NCBI GenBank assembly: GCA_002168075.1
Contig: NHCE01000005.1
Coordinates: 39,472-87,347, forward strand
Reading direction: 5' to 3'
DNA: 47,876 nt
Source of the DNA: Rhizobiales bacterium TMED25
Lineage (GTDB): Bacteria > Pseudomonadota > Alphaproteobacteria > Rhizobiales > TMED25
Shown here one piece after another: positions 35,603-44,641 of the stretch; positions within the stretch are counted from its first letter, which is position 1; every line of letters starts with the position of its first letter. The notes beneath the pieces are model-generated. The model saw only the letters and a list, made by a program, of their open reading frames with translations. It did not search any database and was not told the origin of the DNA. A program made the position numbers and the translations under genes.

Positions 35603-37390
35603 ATGAACGAACAAAGAAATTTCATATTAGCAATTGGCTTATCAATTTTAGTATTGCTTGTTTGGCAATACTTTATTGGCAGCAACGAAATTGAAAATCA
35701 AAATGAAACAATTATTGCTTCAGAAAATACTAGCTTAGACGATGCTAACCTTTCAGATATTCCAGTACCAAGTCTAGATGACTCTCCTGATATTAATGCA
35801 GATATATTAATAGAATCATCAAATGATACTTTTTCTGAGGACACAGCAGATAGAATAAAAATAGATACACAAAATATTGAGGGATCAATCTCTTTAGTCG
35901 GAGCAAGAATAGATGATATTCAGCTAAAAAATTTTAAAGAGACTATGGCAGAAGATAGCCCCCTTGTTCAAATACTTAAGCCAGCATCATCGCAAAAACC
36001 ATTTTACATACATCACGGTTGGGTTGCCGGCCCAAAGGAAAATATAGTTCTTCCAAATGAAAAATCTATTTGGAAATTAGTTAGAGGAAATACTCTAACA
36101 GAAACATCGCCAATCACACTTGAGTGGGATAATGGTGATGGTTTAACTTTTTCAAAAAAAATAGAGATTGATAGTAATTACCTCTTTACTATCAATCAAA
36201 GCATAACTAATAATACGTCTGAAGATTTCACTTTGTATCCCTATTCACTTATCTCTAGAAATGGAATTCCTGATGACTATACAAACTTTTTCGTGCTACA
36301 TGAGGGATTTATTGGAGTTCTAGGTGAGTCTGGAGAAAAAAAGGCTGATTACAACGATATTGCAAAAAATCCTGAATCCTTTGAAAACATAAATGGAGGA
36401 TGGTTAGGTTTTACTGATAAGAATTGGGCGACTGTGATTATTCCCCCGAGTGACTTAATTTATCAGGGGAGATTTACTTCACTATCAAATGGTAACACAT
36501 ACCAGGTTGATTATCTTGGTTCTGCGCAAGATATAAAGTCAGGTTCAATAATAAATATTGAATCCATGATTTTCTCAGGGGCTAAACAGGTGAATATCTT
36601 AGATAAATATGAAGAGGAACACTCAATAGAAAAATTTGATTTACTTGTTGATTGGGGATGGTTTTATTTTTTAACAAAACCACTATTTTATGTGCTCCAA
36701 TGGCTATATGGTATATTAGGAAATTATGGTCTATCTATTCTTGGAGTAACAGTTTTAATAAAAATAGTATTCTTTCCTCTAGCCAACAAAGCCTATGTTT
36801 CTATGAGTGCTATGAAGAAACTACAGCCAGAGATGTTAAAAATCAGAGAAAACTATAAAGATGATAGAGCAAAGCAACAACAAGCAATTGTTGCAATTTA
36901 TAAGAAAGAAAAAGTAAATCCTCTATCTGGATGTATCCCAATTCTTATTCAAGTCCCAGTCTTTTTTGCCCTATACAAAGTATTGCTATGTACAATGGAG
37001 ATGCGTCATCAGCCATTTTTTGGTTGGATCCGAGATCTGTCTGCAAAAGATCCTACTACGATTTTTAATCTGTTTGGTCTAATTCCTTGGTCTCCTCCGT
37101 CATTTCTTTTAATTGGTATTTGGCCAATTCTTATGGGTCTTACCATGTCCATACAAATGAGATTAAACCCAACACCACCAGATCCTATACAACAGAAAAT
37201 ATTTGCATGGATGCCCGTGGTACTGACTTTTTTATTTGCTCAATTTTCAGCAGGTCTAGTAATTTATTGGGCGTGGAACAATACATTATCTTCTCTACAA
37301 CAATATATTATAATGAAGAGAATGGGAGTGGAGGTAGAGCTATGGTCGAATATAAAGAGTGCTTTCAAGAAAAAGAATATAAAGAACTAG
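35603..37390 (+). CDS. yidC: Membrane protein insertase YidC
   Basis: A 595-residue Gram-negative type insertase: N-terminal helix (FILAIGLSILVLLVWQYF), a large periplasmic domain up to about residue 345, then the conserved five-helix core with YGILGNYGLSILGVTVLIKIVFFPL and the hydrophilic groove. It inserts and folds inner-membrane proteins with or without SecYEG. Its last 49 bases overlap engB in another frame. Confidence 0.96.
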   Translation: MNEQRNFILAIGLSILVLLVWQYFIGSNEIENQNETIIASENTSLDDANLSDIPVPSLDDSPDINADILIESSNDTFSEDTADRIKIDTQNIEGSISLVGARIDDIQLKNFKETMAEDSPLVQILKPASSQKPFYIHHGWVAGPKENIVLPNEKSIWKLVRGNTLTETSPITLEWDNGDGLTFSKKIEIDSNYLFTINQSITNNTSEDFTLYPYSLISRNGIPDDYTNFFVLHEGFIGVLGESGEKKADYNDIAKNPESFENINGGWLGFTDKNWATVIIPPSDLIYQGRFTSLSNGNTYQVDYLGSAQDIKSGSIINIESMIFSGAKQVNILDKYEEEHSIEKFDLLVDWGWFYFLTKPLFYVLQWLYGILGNYGLSILGVTVLIKIVFFPLANKAYVSMSAMKKLQPEMLKIRENYKDDRAKQQQAIVAIYKKEKVNPLSGCIPILIQVPVFFALYKVLLCTMEMRHQPFFGWIRDLSAKDPTTIFNLFGLIPWSPPSFLLIGIWPILMGLTMSIQMRLNPTPPDPIQQKIFAWMPVVLTFLFAQFSAGLVIYWAWNNTLSSLQQYIIMKRMGVEVELWSNIKSAFKKKNIKN

Positions 37391-38037
37391 AAATATTAAC
37401 AATTTCAGATTTTTCCACTGAAGAATATGAAAATGCTAGGGTACTATTTTCAAGAGAAAGCAAATTTATAACCTCAGCGGTTGATAGTACAGGGTATCCA
37501 ATTCTTAATCTCAAAGAAGTAGCCTTTGCAGGCAGGTCTAATGTTGGTAAATCTAGTTTAATAAATTCAATTACAGGTATAAATGGGATAGCAAGGGTAT
37601 CAAATACTCCAGGTAGAACGCAAATGATAAATTTTTTTTCACAGGATAATAAATTTCTATTAGTTGACCTTCCCGGCTTTGGTTACGCAAAAGCAAGTAA
37701 AGATCTCATTAAGAAATGGAAAAATCTAACCTATAAATATTTGCAAGGAAGAAAAGAATTAGAAACTGTTTTTTTCTTAATTGACTCTAGACATGGAATA
37801 AAAGAGATTGATGAGACAGCAATGGATATTCTTGATAACGCAGCCGTTTCATATCAGGTGGTGCTTACAAAATTTGATAAAATATCAAAAGATACGTATT
37901 TAAAACTTTTTAAATCAATTAATAGTATTATAAACAAAAGAGCTGCTGCAAGACCCGGTATTATTATTACATCCAGTAAAGATAAAAATGGTGTTGATCT
38001 ATTGAGAGCGCTTATATATAGAATTATTAATATTTGA
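37342..38037 (+). CDS. engB: Ribosome biogenesis GTPase EngB/YsxC
   Basis: The open frame reaches back to 37087 inside yidC, but a GGAGG site at 37330-37334 points to the ATG at 37342, giving 231 residues. The GTPase motifs are G1 GRSNVGKSS (64-72), TPGRTQMINFF, DLPGFGYAK and TKFDK. EngB helps assemble the large ribosomal subunit. It is nested in the 3' end of yidC by 49 bases, implying coupled translation; argB follows 15 bases downstream. Confidence 0.95.
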   Translation: MVEYKECFQEKEYKELEILTISDFSTEEYENARVLFSRESKFITSAVDSTGYPILNLKEVAFAGRSNVGKSSLINSITGINGIARVSNTPGRTQMINFFSQDNKFLLVDLPGFGYAKASKDLIKKWKNLTYKYLQGRKELETVFFLIDSRHGIKEIDETAMDILDNAAVSYQVVLTKFDKISKDTYLKLFKSINSIINKRAAARPGIIITSSKDKNGVDLLRALIYRIINI

Positions 38038-38052
38038 ATAGATAGGGATTTG

Positions 38053-38937
38053 ATGATAAAAATTGATTCTGTAGTCAGGGCGAAAATCTTATCTGAAGCA
38101 CTTCCTTATATGCAAACCTATAATAGCAAATTCATTGTTATCAAATATGGAGGGCATGCTATGGTAAATGATAACCTATCAGATAAATTTGCACAAAACA
38201 TTGTTATGCTTCATCACGCAGGCATGTACCCAATTATAGTACATGGTGGTGGTCCACAAATTGGGGATAATTTAAAATCACAAGGAGTGGAGAGTAAATT
38301 TTACAAAGGCCTTAGAATAACAGATAAAGAAACTATAAAAGTTGTCGAGAAGGTTCTTTATGAGATTATAAACTTTAAAATCGTTCAAAATATAAAAAAA
38401 TTTGGAGGTAAGTCAGTAAGTTTATCTGGTAATAAGGACTCTATCATTTTTGCTAAAAAGCTTACAAACATATTTGAAACAGACTCTAACATCGAAAAGA
38501 TTATTGATCTTGGTTTCGTTGGAGAACCTAAAGAAATTAACCCAAAGATAATTATCGACGAATGTATGAATGGAAATATTCCAGTTATTACACCCCTTGG
38601 TCTAGGTGATAATAATATAACCTATAATATAAATGCAGATACTGCTGCGGGATCGATAGCAAGCTCTTTAAATGCTAAAAGCCTTCTTATGTTGACAGAT
38701 ATTGCTGGAGTTCTAGATGAAAATAAAAATCTGATAAATCAGTTGAACATTAGCCATGCAAATAAATTAATCAATATGGGAGTCATTCAAGGAGGAATGA
38801 TTCCAAAGATTATGACTTGTATTAATGCGATTAAAAATGGAGTGGAAAAAACTGTTATTTTGGATGGAAGAGTTGAAAATGCTATAATATTGGAATTGTT
38901 TACTGAAGAAGGTATAGGTACGTTAATCAATAACTAG
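38053..38937 (+). CDS. argB: Acetylglutamate kinase
   Basis: A 294-residue kinase for the second step of arginine synthesis. Motifs: VIKYGGHAM near the start, VHGGGPQI (substrate and phosphate binding), and the late INADTAAGSIA and GGMIPKI nucleotide segment. A TTG just upstream (38050) is in frame, but the ATG at 38053 is preferred. The gene follows engB, a frequent alphaproteobacterial order. Confidence 0.95.
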   Translation: MIKIDSVVRAKILSEALPYMQTYNSKFIVIKYGGHAMVNDNLSDKFAQNIVMLHHAGMYPIIVHGGGPQIGDNLKSQGVESKFYKGLRITDKETIKVVEKVLYEIINFKIVQNIKKFGGKSVSLSGNKDSIIFAKKLTNIFETDSNIEKIIDLGFVGEPKEINPKIIIDECMNGNIPVITPLGLGDNNITYNINADTAAGSIASSLNAKSLLMLTDIAGVLDENKNLINQLNISHANKLINMGVIQGGMIPKIMTCINAIKNGVEKTVILDGRVENAIILELFTEEGIGTLINN

Positions 38938-38959
38938 AATAAGTTTTTATAGGCATACC

Positions 38960-39841
38960 ATGGCAATAGAGAAAACCGGGATTATTCAACCAGATATATT
39001 TAAATTTACACTTGGACAATTTGAAATATCGACCCTACTAGATGGAATTGTTCAGAGAGATGGGCCTCATCCTATTTTTGGAGAAAACCAGAACGAGTCA
39101 ACAGTCCAAGAGTTATTGAGACAAAATTATCTGCCTGAAAATAAGTTTGAGCACGGATTTACCCCCCTCCTCATAAATACAGGAAAAGACTTAATTCTAT
39201 TTGATACGGGAAATGGTAAGCTGAATGATAATCATGGAAAATTAGTAAATTTACTGGAAAAATCTGGTTATAATCATGAGGATGTGAGTAAAATAGTTAT
39301 TACGCATTGCCATCCCGACCATATTGGTGGTCTTGGCTTAATTAACGATGGATACTTCAAGAATGCAACAATAACTATTGGAGAAACAGAGTATACTTCA
39401 TGGAAAACTGGAAAAAATATCCCCGAACAAAGAAAATCAAATAAGGAATTATTTGAAAAGATTTGTCTTCCTCTAACGGATAGGATGGAATTTATTAAAC
39501 CCAATCAAGATGTGGTAGCAGGAATTACAGCAGTAAATGGCTTTGGTCATTCACCCGGCCATATGTGTTATAATATAGAAAGTAATAATAGAAATATTTT
39601 TTTTGCTGCTGATATTACAAATCATTATGTTGTATCAATGCAAGTCCCTGATTGGCATGTGATGTTTGATGATGATAAAGATATGGCAATAAAAAGTAGA
39701 AAACGTATTTTAGGCATGTTAGCAAAAGAGAAAATACCAATGATTGGTTATCATATGCCATTCCCTGCTATAGGATATGTTGAAGAAAGAAAGCCCAACA
39801 GCTACTATTGGCTTCCTATCAGTTACCAACTTAGTTTCTAA
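38960..39841 (+). CDS. MBL-fold metallo-hydrolase
   Basis: A 293-residue metallo-beta-lactamase fold protein with the two-metal motif THCHPDH (His116, His118, Asp120, His121), an upstream FDTGNG segment and GHSPGHMCY carrying a further metal-binding His. The fold covers lactonases, phosphodiesterases and hydrolases of many substrates, so function is open; the layout resembles the AiiA/lactonase-like branch. Its 3' end overlaps opposite-strand gcrA by 4 bases. Confidence 0.88.
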   Translation: MAIEKTGIIQPDIFKFTLGQFEISTLLDGIVQRDGPHPIFGENQNESTVQELLRQNYLPENKFEHGFTPLLINTGKDLILFDTGNGKLNDNHGKLVNLLEKSGYNHEDVSKIVITHCHPDHIGGLGLINDGYFKNATITIGETEYTSWKTGKNIPEQRKSNKELFEKICLPLTDRMEFIKPNQDVVAGITAVNGFGHSPGHMCYNIESNNRNIFFAADITNHYVVSMQVPDWHVMFDDDKDMAIKSRKRILGMLAKEKIPMIGYHMPFPAIGYVEERKPNSYYWLPISYQLSF

Positions 39842-40332
39842 TTTGAAAATTTGATACTTGCTTTTAACTTCTTATATGCTTTTTTTGCATGTGTTTCGCA
39901 ATATGGCATTCCAGCATACGGTTGATGTCCACAAAAATGAAAATCCTCATCACTTGGGTCACCAATAGGCCATTTACAATTATTTTCAGTTAAATTCAGT
40001 ATACTCACATATTCATGACTTCCTACTGAATGAAGATTATTTGACTTTGGTTCTGTGTGAGCTACATTTGAAGAATAATCTAGATCATCACTCGAAATAT
40101 CTTTGAATGCTAAATTTCCAGAATAACTTACCGATATTAAATTTGAGTCTAATTGTCCAATAGAAACTTGCTTCTTTACTGGCTTCAATCTTGCTTCCAA
40201 CCCTAGCCTATGAACTTTACCTATTACAGCGTTTCGGGTTACATCACCTAAACGCTTTGCAATCTGACTTGCACTTAATCCTTCAGACCATAAATTCTTC
40301 AATTCTTCAACTCTTTCATTCGTCCAAGCCAT
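39838..40332 (-). CDS. gcrA: Cell-cycle regulator GcrA
   Basis: A 164-residue protein starting with the GcrA DNA-binding domain AWTNERVEELKNLW...GLSASQIAKRLGDVTRNAVIGKVHRLGL. The middle is low-complexity, and the C-terminus (CKWPIGDPSDEDFHFCGH...YCETHAKKAY) is the sigma-binding region. GcrA binds sigma-70 holoenzyme at promoters with methylated GANTC sites and works with the methyltransferase CcrM, found only in alphaproteobacteria. CcrM is not in this window. Confidence 0.95.
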   Translation of the reverse strand: MAWTNERVEELKNLWSEGLSASQIAKRLGDVTRNAVIGKVHRLGLEARLKPVKKQVSIGQLDSNLISVSYSGNLAFKDISSDDLDYSSNVAHTEPKSNNLHSVGSHEYVSILNLTENNCKWPIGDPSDEDFHFCGHQPYAGMPYCETHAKKAYKKLKASIKFSN

Positions 40333-40470
40333 GTAAACCTCACGATCAAATTATAAATATTTTTGAAATCAATATATTGTCTTAAATACTGTTATATACT
40401 ACTACATTTACTCAAAAACAGAACTTTTATGTATTGTTTTCAACAGAGATAAGTATTATATTTTCTCAAT

Positions 40471-41286
40471 ATGGAACAAAAAAATATACAAGTTAATTTC
40501 AGGAAACATAGGAAAATAGGTCGAGTGAATTGGCTTGGTCTATTAACCTTAATACAACGAGAAATTGGTAGGTTCCTCAAGGTTTGGCAACAAACGGTAT
40601 TTGGGCCACTAATGACAGCCTTGCTTTTTCTTTTTGTTTTTTCTGTTGCTATCGGTAAAGCAAGACCTGAAATACACGGTATGGAATTCTCGCACTTTTT
40701 AGCACCTGGAATTATTATGATGATGATACTTCAAAATTCTTTTGCTAATACTTCGTCTTCAATTGTAAGTGGAAAAGTACATGGTATAATTATAGATTTA
40801 TTATTGCCACCATTAAATGCTCTTGAAATTACAACAGGATATGTTGTTGGTGGACTCGCTAGGGGACTAATTATTGCAACTATTAGTTTTTCTATAATAA
40901 CACTATTCTTAGATATTTCATTTCATAGCCTAACTGCAGTGTTATATTATTCAATTATGGGATCCCTATTTATGAGCCTAATTGGTATACTTGGCGGACT
41001 TTGGGCCGATAAATTTGATCACATGGGTGCTGTCACAAACTTTATAATAACACCAATGACTTTCCTATCAGGAACTTTTTACTCAATTCGTGATTTACCT
41101 GAAACGGTTTATAGTTTCGCACAATTTAATCCCTTTTTTCAAGCTATTGATGGCTTCAGATATGGAATCACAGGATATATAGACGGAAACTTATTTTTTG
41201 GCGGAGCTGTACTCTTAATATTGAATATTACCCTCTTTATATTCTGTTGCCATTTGATAAATGTTGGCTATAAAATAAAGTCATGA
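40471..41286 (+). CDS. ABC-2 type transporter permease
   Basis: A 271-residue membrane protein with six helices and the ABC-2 pattern: a QTVFGPLMTALLFLFVF start, FLAPGIIMMMILQNSFANTSSS and TFLSGTFYSIRDLPE, close to the E. coli YadH permease. It should pair with a separate ATPase for export of a lipid, polysaccharide or drug-like substrate; no ATPase gene is next to it. It diverges from gcrA across a 138-base gap. Confidence 0.88.
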   Translation: MEQKNIQVNFRKHRKIGRVNWLGLLTLIQREIGRFLKVWQQTVFGPLMTALLFLFVFSVAIGKARPEIHGMEFSHFLAPGIIMMMILQNSFANTSSSIVSGKVHGIIIDLLLPPLNALEITTGYVVGGLARGLIIATISFSIITLFLDISFHSLTAVLYYSIMGSLFMSLIGILGGLWADKFDHMGAVTNFIITPMTFLSGTFYSIRDLPETVYSFAQFNPFFQAIDGFRYGITGYIDGNLFFGGAVLLILNITLFIFCCHLINVGYKIKS

Positions 41287-41301
41287 TTAAAATATATATA
41301 A

Positions 41302-41329
41302 TTGACTAATATTTTTTTCTGATTAAAAT
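41302..41329 (+). promoter_or_regulatory. Putative sigma-70 promoter for argD
   Basis: TTGACT (41302-41307) and TAAAAT (41324-41329) are separated by 16 bases, each matching the consensus at five of six positions. The expected start would lie about 30 bases before the argD ATG at 41366. The same transcript would carry argF. Confidence 0.4.
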
Positions 41330-41365
41330 GTCCTATTTAACTCATTCATATATATATAAAAGATA

Positions 41366-42553
41366 ATGAATACCTCTGTAGCAAATACGTATAACAGAAA
41401 AAAATTAAATTTTACCCATGGTAGTGGAATTTATTTATTTTCAGACGAAAATAAAAAATATATAGACCTTGCGGCTGGTATTGCAGTCAACCTCTTGGGA
41501 CATTCCAATAAAAAACTAATTAATGCATTACACAAACAGTCAAAAAAGCTATGGCATGTTTCCAATTTATATAAAATCGAAGAACAAGAGCAGTTAGCTA
41601 CAAAACTTACAAACCTCTCCTTTGCTAGTAAAGTCTTCTTCTGCAATTCAGGAGCCGAAGCTGTTGAATGCTCAATAAAGGCAGCTAGACGATACCAATT
41701 CTTGAAAGGTAAGAGAGAAAAGAAAAATATAATAACATTTACAGGATCATTCCACGGTAGAACTCTGGGTACAATAGCCGCTTCTAATAATGCTAATCAC
41801 CTTGAGGGATTTGGTCTTCCGTTGGAAGGATTTATTAATATTGAACGAGATAATATTGATAAACTATTGGGAGCCTTAGATGAAAATACTGCTGCGATCC
41901 TGATAGAACCCATTCAAGGTGAAGGTGGAATAAATGTTTTTGATACAGATTTTCTAAAAAAAGTAGAAACTATTGCTCGTAAAAAAGATATTCTTTTAAT
42001 ACTTGATGAAGTCCAATCTGGTATGGGCCGTACTGGGAAATTATTTGCTCATGAATTATTTAATATAAAACCAGATATTATGTCTTTAGCAAAGGGACTA
42101 GGTGGAGGTTTTCCAGTTGGGGCATGCTTAATGAAAGACTCCGTTGCTAATGCAATGAATCCAGGAACTCATGGCTCTACATTTGGAGGAAACCCTCTGG
42201 CAATGGCAGTTGGAAACTGTGTGACTGATATTGTATCTGATCCTATATTTTTGGCTGATGTCGAGAAAAAAGCAAACCTATTTCATAAGAATTTAACTGA
42301 GATAGCGAGTGAATACCCCAGTGTAATATCAAAAATTAAAGGCCTTGGCCTGATGATTGGTATAAAATGTAAAATTGAAAACTCAATTTTATCAAATGAA
42401 CTATATGATAATGGCATTTTAACCGTAAATGCTGGAGATAATGTTATACGTATACTGCCTCCCCTAAATATCTCAATTCCCGAGATAAATAAAGTAAGCC
42501 AAATCATAAAAAAATCTGTCCAAAATATAGATAAGAAAAATGCAAAAAAATAA
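41366..42553 (+). CDS. argD: Acetylornithine aminotransferase
   Basis: A 395-residue PLP enzyme of arginine synthesis, transferring an amino group from glutamate to N-acetylglutamate semialdehyde. PLP-binding features are NSGAEAVECSIKAAR, the DEVQSGMGRTG segment with the Asp contacting the PLP nitrogen, and the Schiff-base Lys in LAKGLGGGFPVGA. Its end overlaps argF by 14 bases. It may also serve as succinyl-DAP aminotransferase, since dapD and dapE are present and no dapC was seen here; that is inference. Confidence 0.94.
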   Translation: MNTSVANTYNRKKLNFTHGSGIYLFSDENKKYIDLAAGIAVNLLGHSNKKLINALHKQSKKLWHVSNLYKIEEQEQLATKLTNLSFASKVFFCNSGAEAVECSIKAARRYQFLKGKREKKNIITFTGSFHGRTLGTIAASNNANHLEGFGLPLEGFINIERDNIDKLLGALDENTAAILIEPIQGEGGINVFDTDFLKKVETIARKKDILLILDEVQSGMGRTGKLFAHELFNIKPDIMSLAKGLGGGFPVGACLMKDSVANAMNPGTHGSTFGGNPLAMAVGNCVTDIVSDPIFLADVEKKANLFHKNLTEIASEYPSVISKIKGLGLMIGIKCKIENSILSNELYDNGILTVNAGDNVIRILPPLNISIPEINKVSQIIKKSVQNIDKKNAKK

Positions 42554-43469
42554 AAATAGTAGTACTCGTAATTTCATTAATTTAAATGAAATTGATATTG
42601 GACAACTTCATAATATTATGTCATTTGCTCACGACGTAAAGAAATCTAGATATGGATATATTGAATTACTCAAAAATAAATCGTTTATCTTACTATTTGA
42701 TGAACCATCAACAAGAACAAGAATTTCATTTGAGCTTGCCATTACACAATTAGGTGGAAACAGTATTTTTTTAGATCCAAGCACTTCACAACTTGGGCGA
42801 GGTGAGTCAATCCAAGATACAGCAAAAGTAATATCTAGATATGTGGATGGTATAATTATAAGAAATGCTAGCCATAAAGATTTACATGAATTTGCAAATA
42901 ATTCAAATATATCTGTAATTAATGCTCTGACAAACTTGAGTCATCCTTGTCAAATTATGGCGGATTTGATGACATTACATGAACATTTTGGTACTATTGA
43001 AAATATAAATGTTGCATGGGTTGGTGATGGAAATAATGTTGCAAATACATGGATACAGGCAGCCCAAGTTTTTGGGTTTAATTTGAAAATGGCAGTTCCT
43101 CAAGAGTATAAACCTAATCAAGACTACTTAAAAAAAGCATTAGATAATAATGCAAAAATTGTCATATCTCAAGACATCAATAATATAATATCTGATGCTG
43201 ATTGTATCATTACTGATACATGGATGTCTATGAATGATAAAACTACGAACTCTGATAAAAAAGTTGGCATCTTGGAGAGATATCAAGTTAATACAAGGCT
43301 TTTTGAGTTGGCACCCAAGCATGCAATATTTCTTCACTGCCTACCCGCTCATAGAGGCCAAGAAGTTACTGATGAAGTAATTGATAGCCCACGATCGCTT
43401 GTCTACCAGCAAGCCGAAAATAGACTCCACATTCAAAAAGGCATCTTAAAATATTGCTTTGATAACTAA
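42540..43469 (+). CDS. argF: Ornithine carbamoyltransferase
   Basis: The 309-residue enzyme makes citrulline from ornithine and carbamoyl phosphate. Motifs are STRTR (carbamoyl phosphate), HPCQ, and the C-terminal FLHCLPAHRGQEV (ornithine-binding Cys loop). It starts inside argD and ends overlapping opposite-strand argE by 4 bases, so two arginine genes converge here. Confidence 0.96.
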   Translation: MQKNKNSSTRNFINLNEIDIGQLHNIMSFAHDVKKSRYGYIELLKNKSFILLFDEPSTRTRISFELAITQLGGNSIFLDPSTSQLGRGESIQDTAKVISRYVDGIIIRNASHKDLHEFANNSNISVINALTNLSHPCQIMADLMTLHEHFGTIENINVAWVGDGNNVANTWIQAAQVFGFNLKMAVPQEYKPNQDYLKKALDNNAKIVISQDINNIISDADCIITDTWMSMNDKTTNSDKKVGILERYQVNTRLFELAPKHAIFLHCLPAHRGQEVTDEVIDSPRSLVYQQAENRLHIQKGILKYCFDN

Positions 43470-44641
43470 TCAGATGTTCCTCTGATTAAATCCATAAAAA
43501 ATAAAATACCATTTCTAATATCTTCAATTTCAATGAATTCATCTGCTTTGTGAGCTTGACTAATGTTTCCGGGTCCGCAAACAATTGTTGGCCATCCAAT
43601 ATTAGAAAAAAAACCAGCATCTGTTCCATAAGACACCCCTTTTTGTGAAGGAGACATATTTTCTTTTATGAGGTTTATTGTATTTAAGATTTTGCTTGGG
43701 CGAAGAGGGTATATATTTGATAAATTTGAGTTTAATATATGAGATATTTCATGGTTTTTTTTCATTTTCTTCTCAATTAAGGGTAATTGATTTATAAATA
43801 AATCCTTAAGAATATGATTATAATCAATATTTGGGAGGCATCGAATATTCCAAGTAACTTTGGTATAATCGGGGACAACATTATGGGCTACGCCACCTCC
43901 AATTTGACCAACGCTTATTGTTGTATAAGGTGGATCAAAATTATGATCATTATACTCTATTTTTAGTTTCTCTTCTAACTCTCTTAATTTTGTAATGAAT
44001 TCCGTTGCATAATATATTGAGTTGCAACCCCAAGCAGGATTTGCTGAGTGTGATTTTTTACCAAAGAATTCAGTCTCAAAAGTGTGACAGCTTTTGTGTC
44101 GATCAATGATTTTAAGTTCAGTTGGCTCCCCGACTATAACCAAATTTGGTGGCTTAATTTTATATCTTATTTCGTCTATTAATGGCCCAACACCTAAGCA
44201 ACCAACCTCTTCATCATAAGATAATGCAACATGGATCGGATTAACAATCTTTTGCTCTTGAAACCAAGGAGTGAGAGCTAAAACTATGGATATAAATCCT
44301 TTCATATCGGTTGTACCTCTACCGTAATACCTATTATCCTTAAGTGTTAATTTATATGGATCTGATGACCATTCCGACTTATTGGCTGGCACAGTGTCTG
44401 TATGCGCTGAAAATAAAGTTCCATTATTGTCTGTTTGACCTATTGTATAAAATAAGGATGCCTTAGTTTTTTCATCATTTAAAATACGGATAGGCATTAC
44501 ATCATTCTGCCTTAAAAAGCTCTCTATAAAATCAACAATTGCTATATTACTTTTTTCACTAGTTGTATCAAATGAAACCAATTTATCTAGAATATACTCT
44601 TGTGAGCCAAGTATATTGGTAATATCAAAATTATTATTAAT
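43466..44641 (-). CDS. argE: Acetylornithine deacetylase, possible ATT start
   Basis: An M20-family enzyme removing acetate from N-acetylornithine. Metal motifs: SAHTDTVP, GRGTTDMKG and SYDEEVG. The first TTG in frame (44579-44581) starts within the conserved KLVSFDTTS segment, which is too late: family proteins normally have another 15-20 residues. The frame runs open upstream to the trkH stop at 44642-44644 with no ATG, GTG or TTG. An ATT directly after that stop, preceded by GGAGG (44648-44652) at 6 bases, is the best candidate start and gives 391 residues, a normal length. A TTG start (371 residues) is the alternative. Confidence 0.8.
   Translation of the reverse strand: MNNNFDITNILGSQEYILDKLVSFDTTSEKSNIAIVDFIESFLRQNDVMPIRILNDEKTKASLFYTIGQTDNNGTLFSAHTDTVPANKSEWSSDPYKLTLKDNRYYGRGTTDMKGFISIVLALTPWFQEQKIVNPIHVALSYDEEVGCLGVGPLIDEIRYKIKPPNLVIVGEPTELKIIDRHKSCHTFETEFFGKKSHSANPAWGCNSIYYATEFITKLRELEEKLKIEYNDHNFDPPYTTISVGQIGGGVAHNVVPDYTKVTWNIRCLPNIDYNHILKDLFINQLPLIEKKMKKNHEISHILNSNLSNIYPLRPSKILNTINLIKENMSPSQKGVSYGTDAGFFSNIGWPTIVCGPGNISQAHKADEFIEIEDIRNGILFFMDLIRGTSD

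Noticed and set aside
37087-37341. Upstream extension of the engB frame
   Set aside because: Overlaps the conserved yidC core in another frame; the ATG at 37342 has a strong ribosome site.
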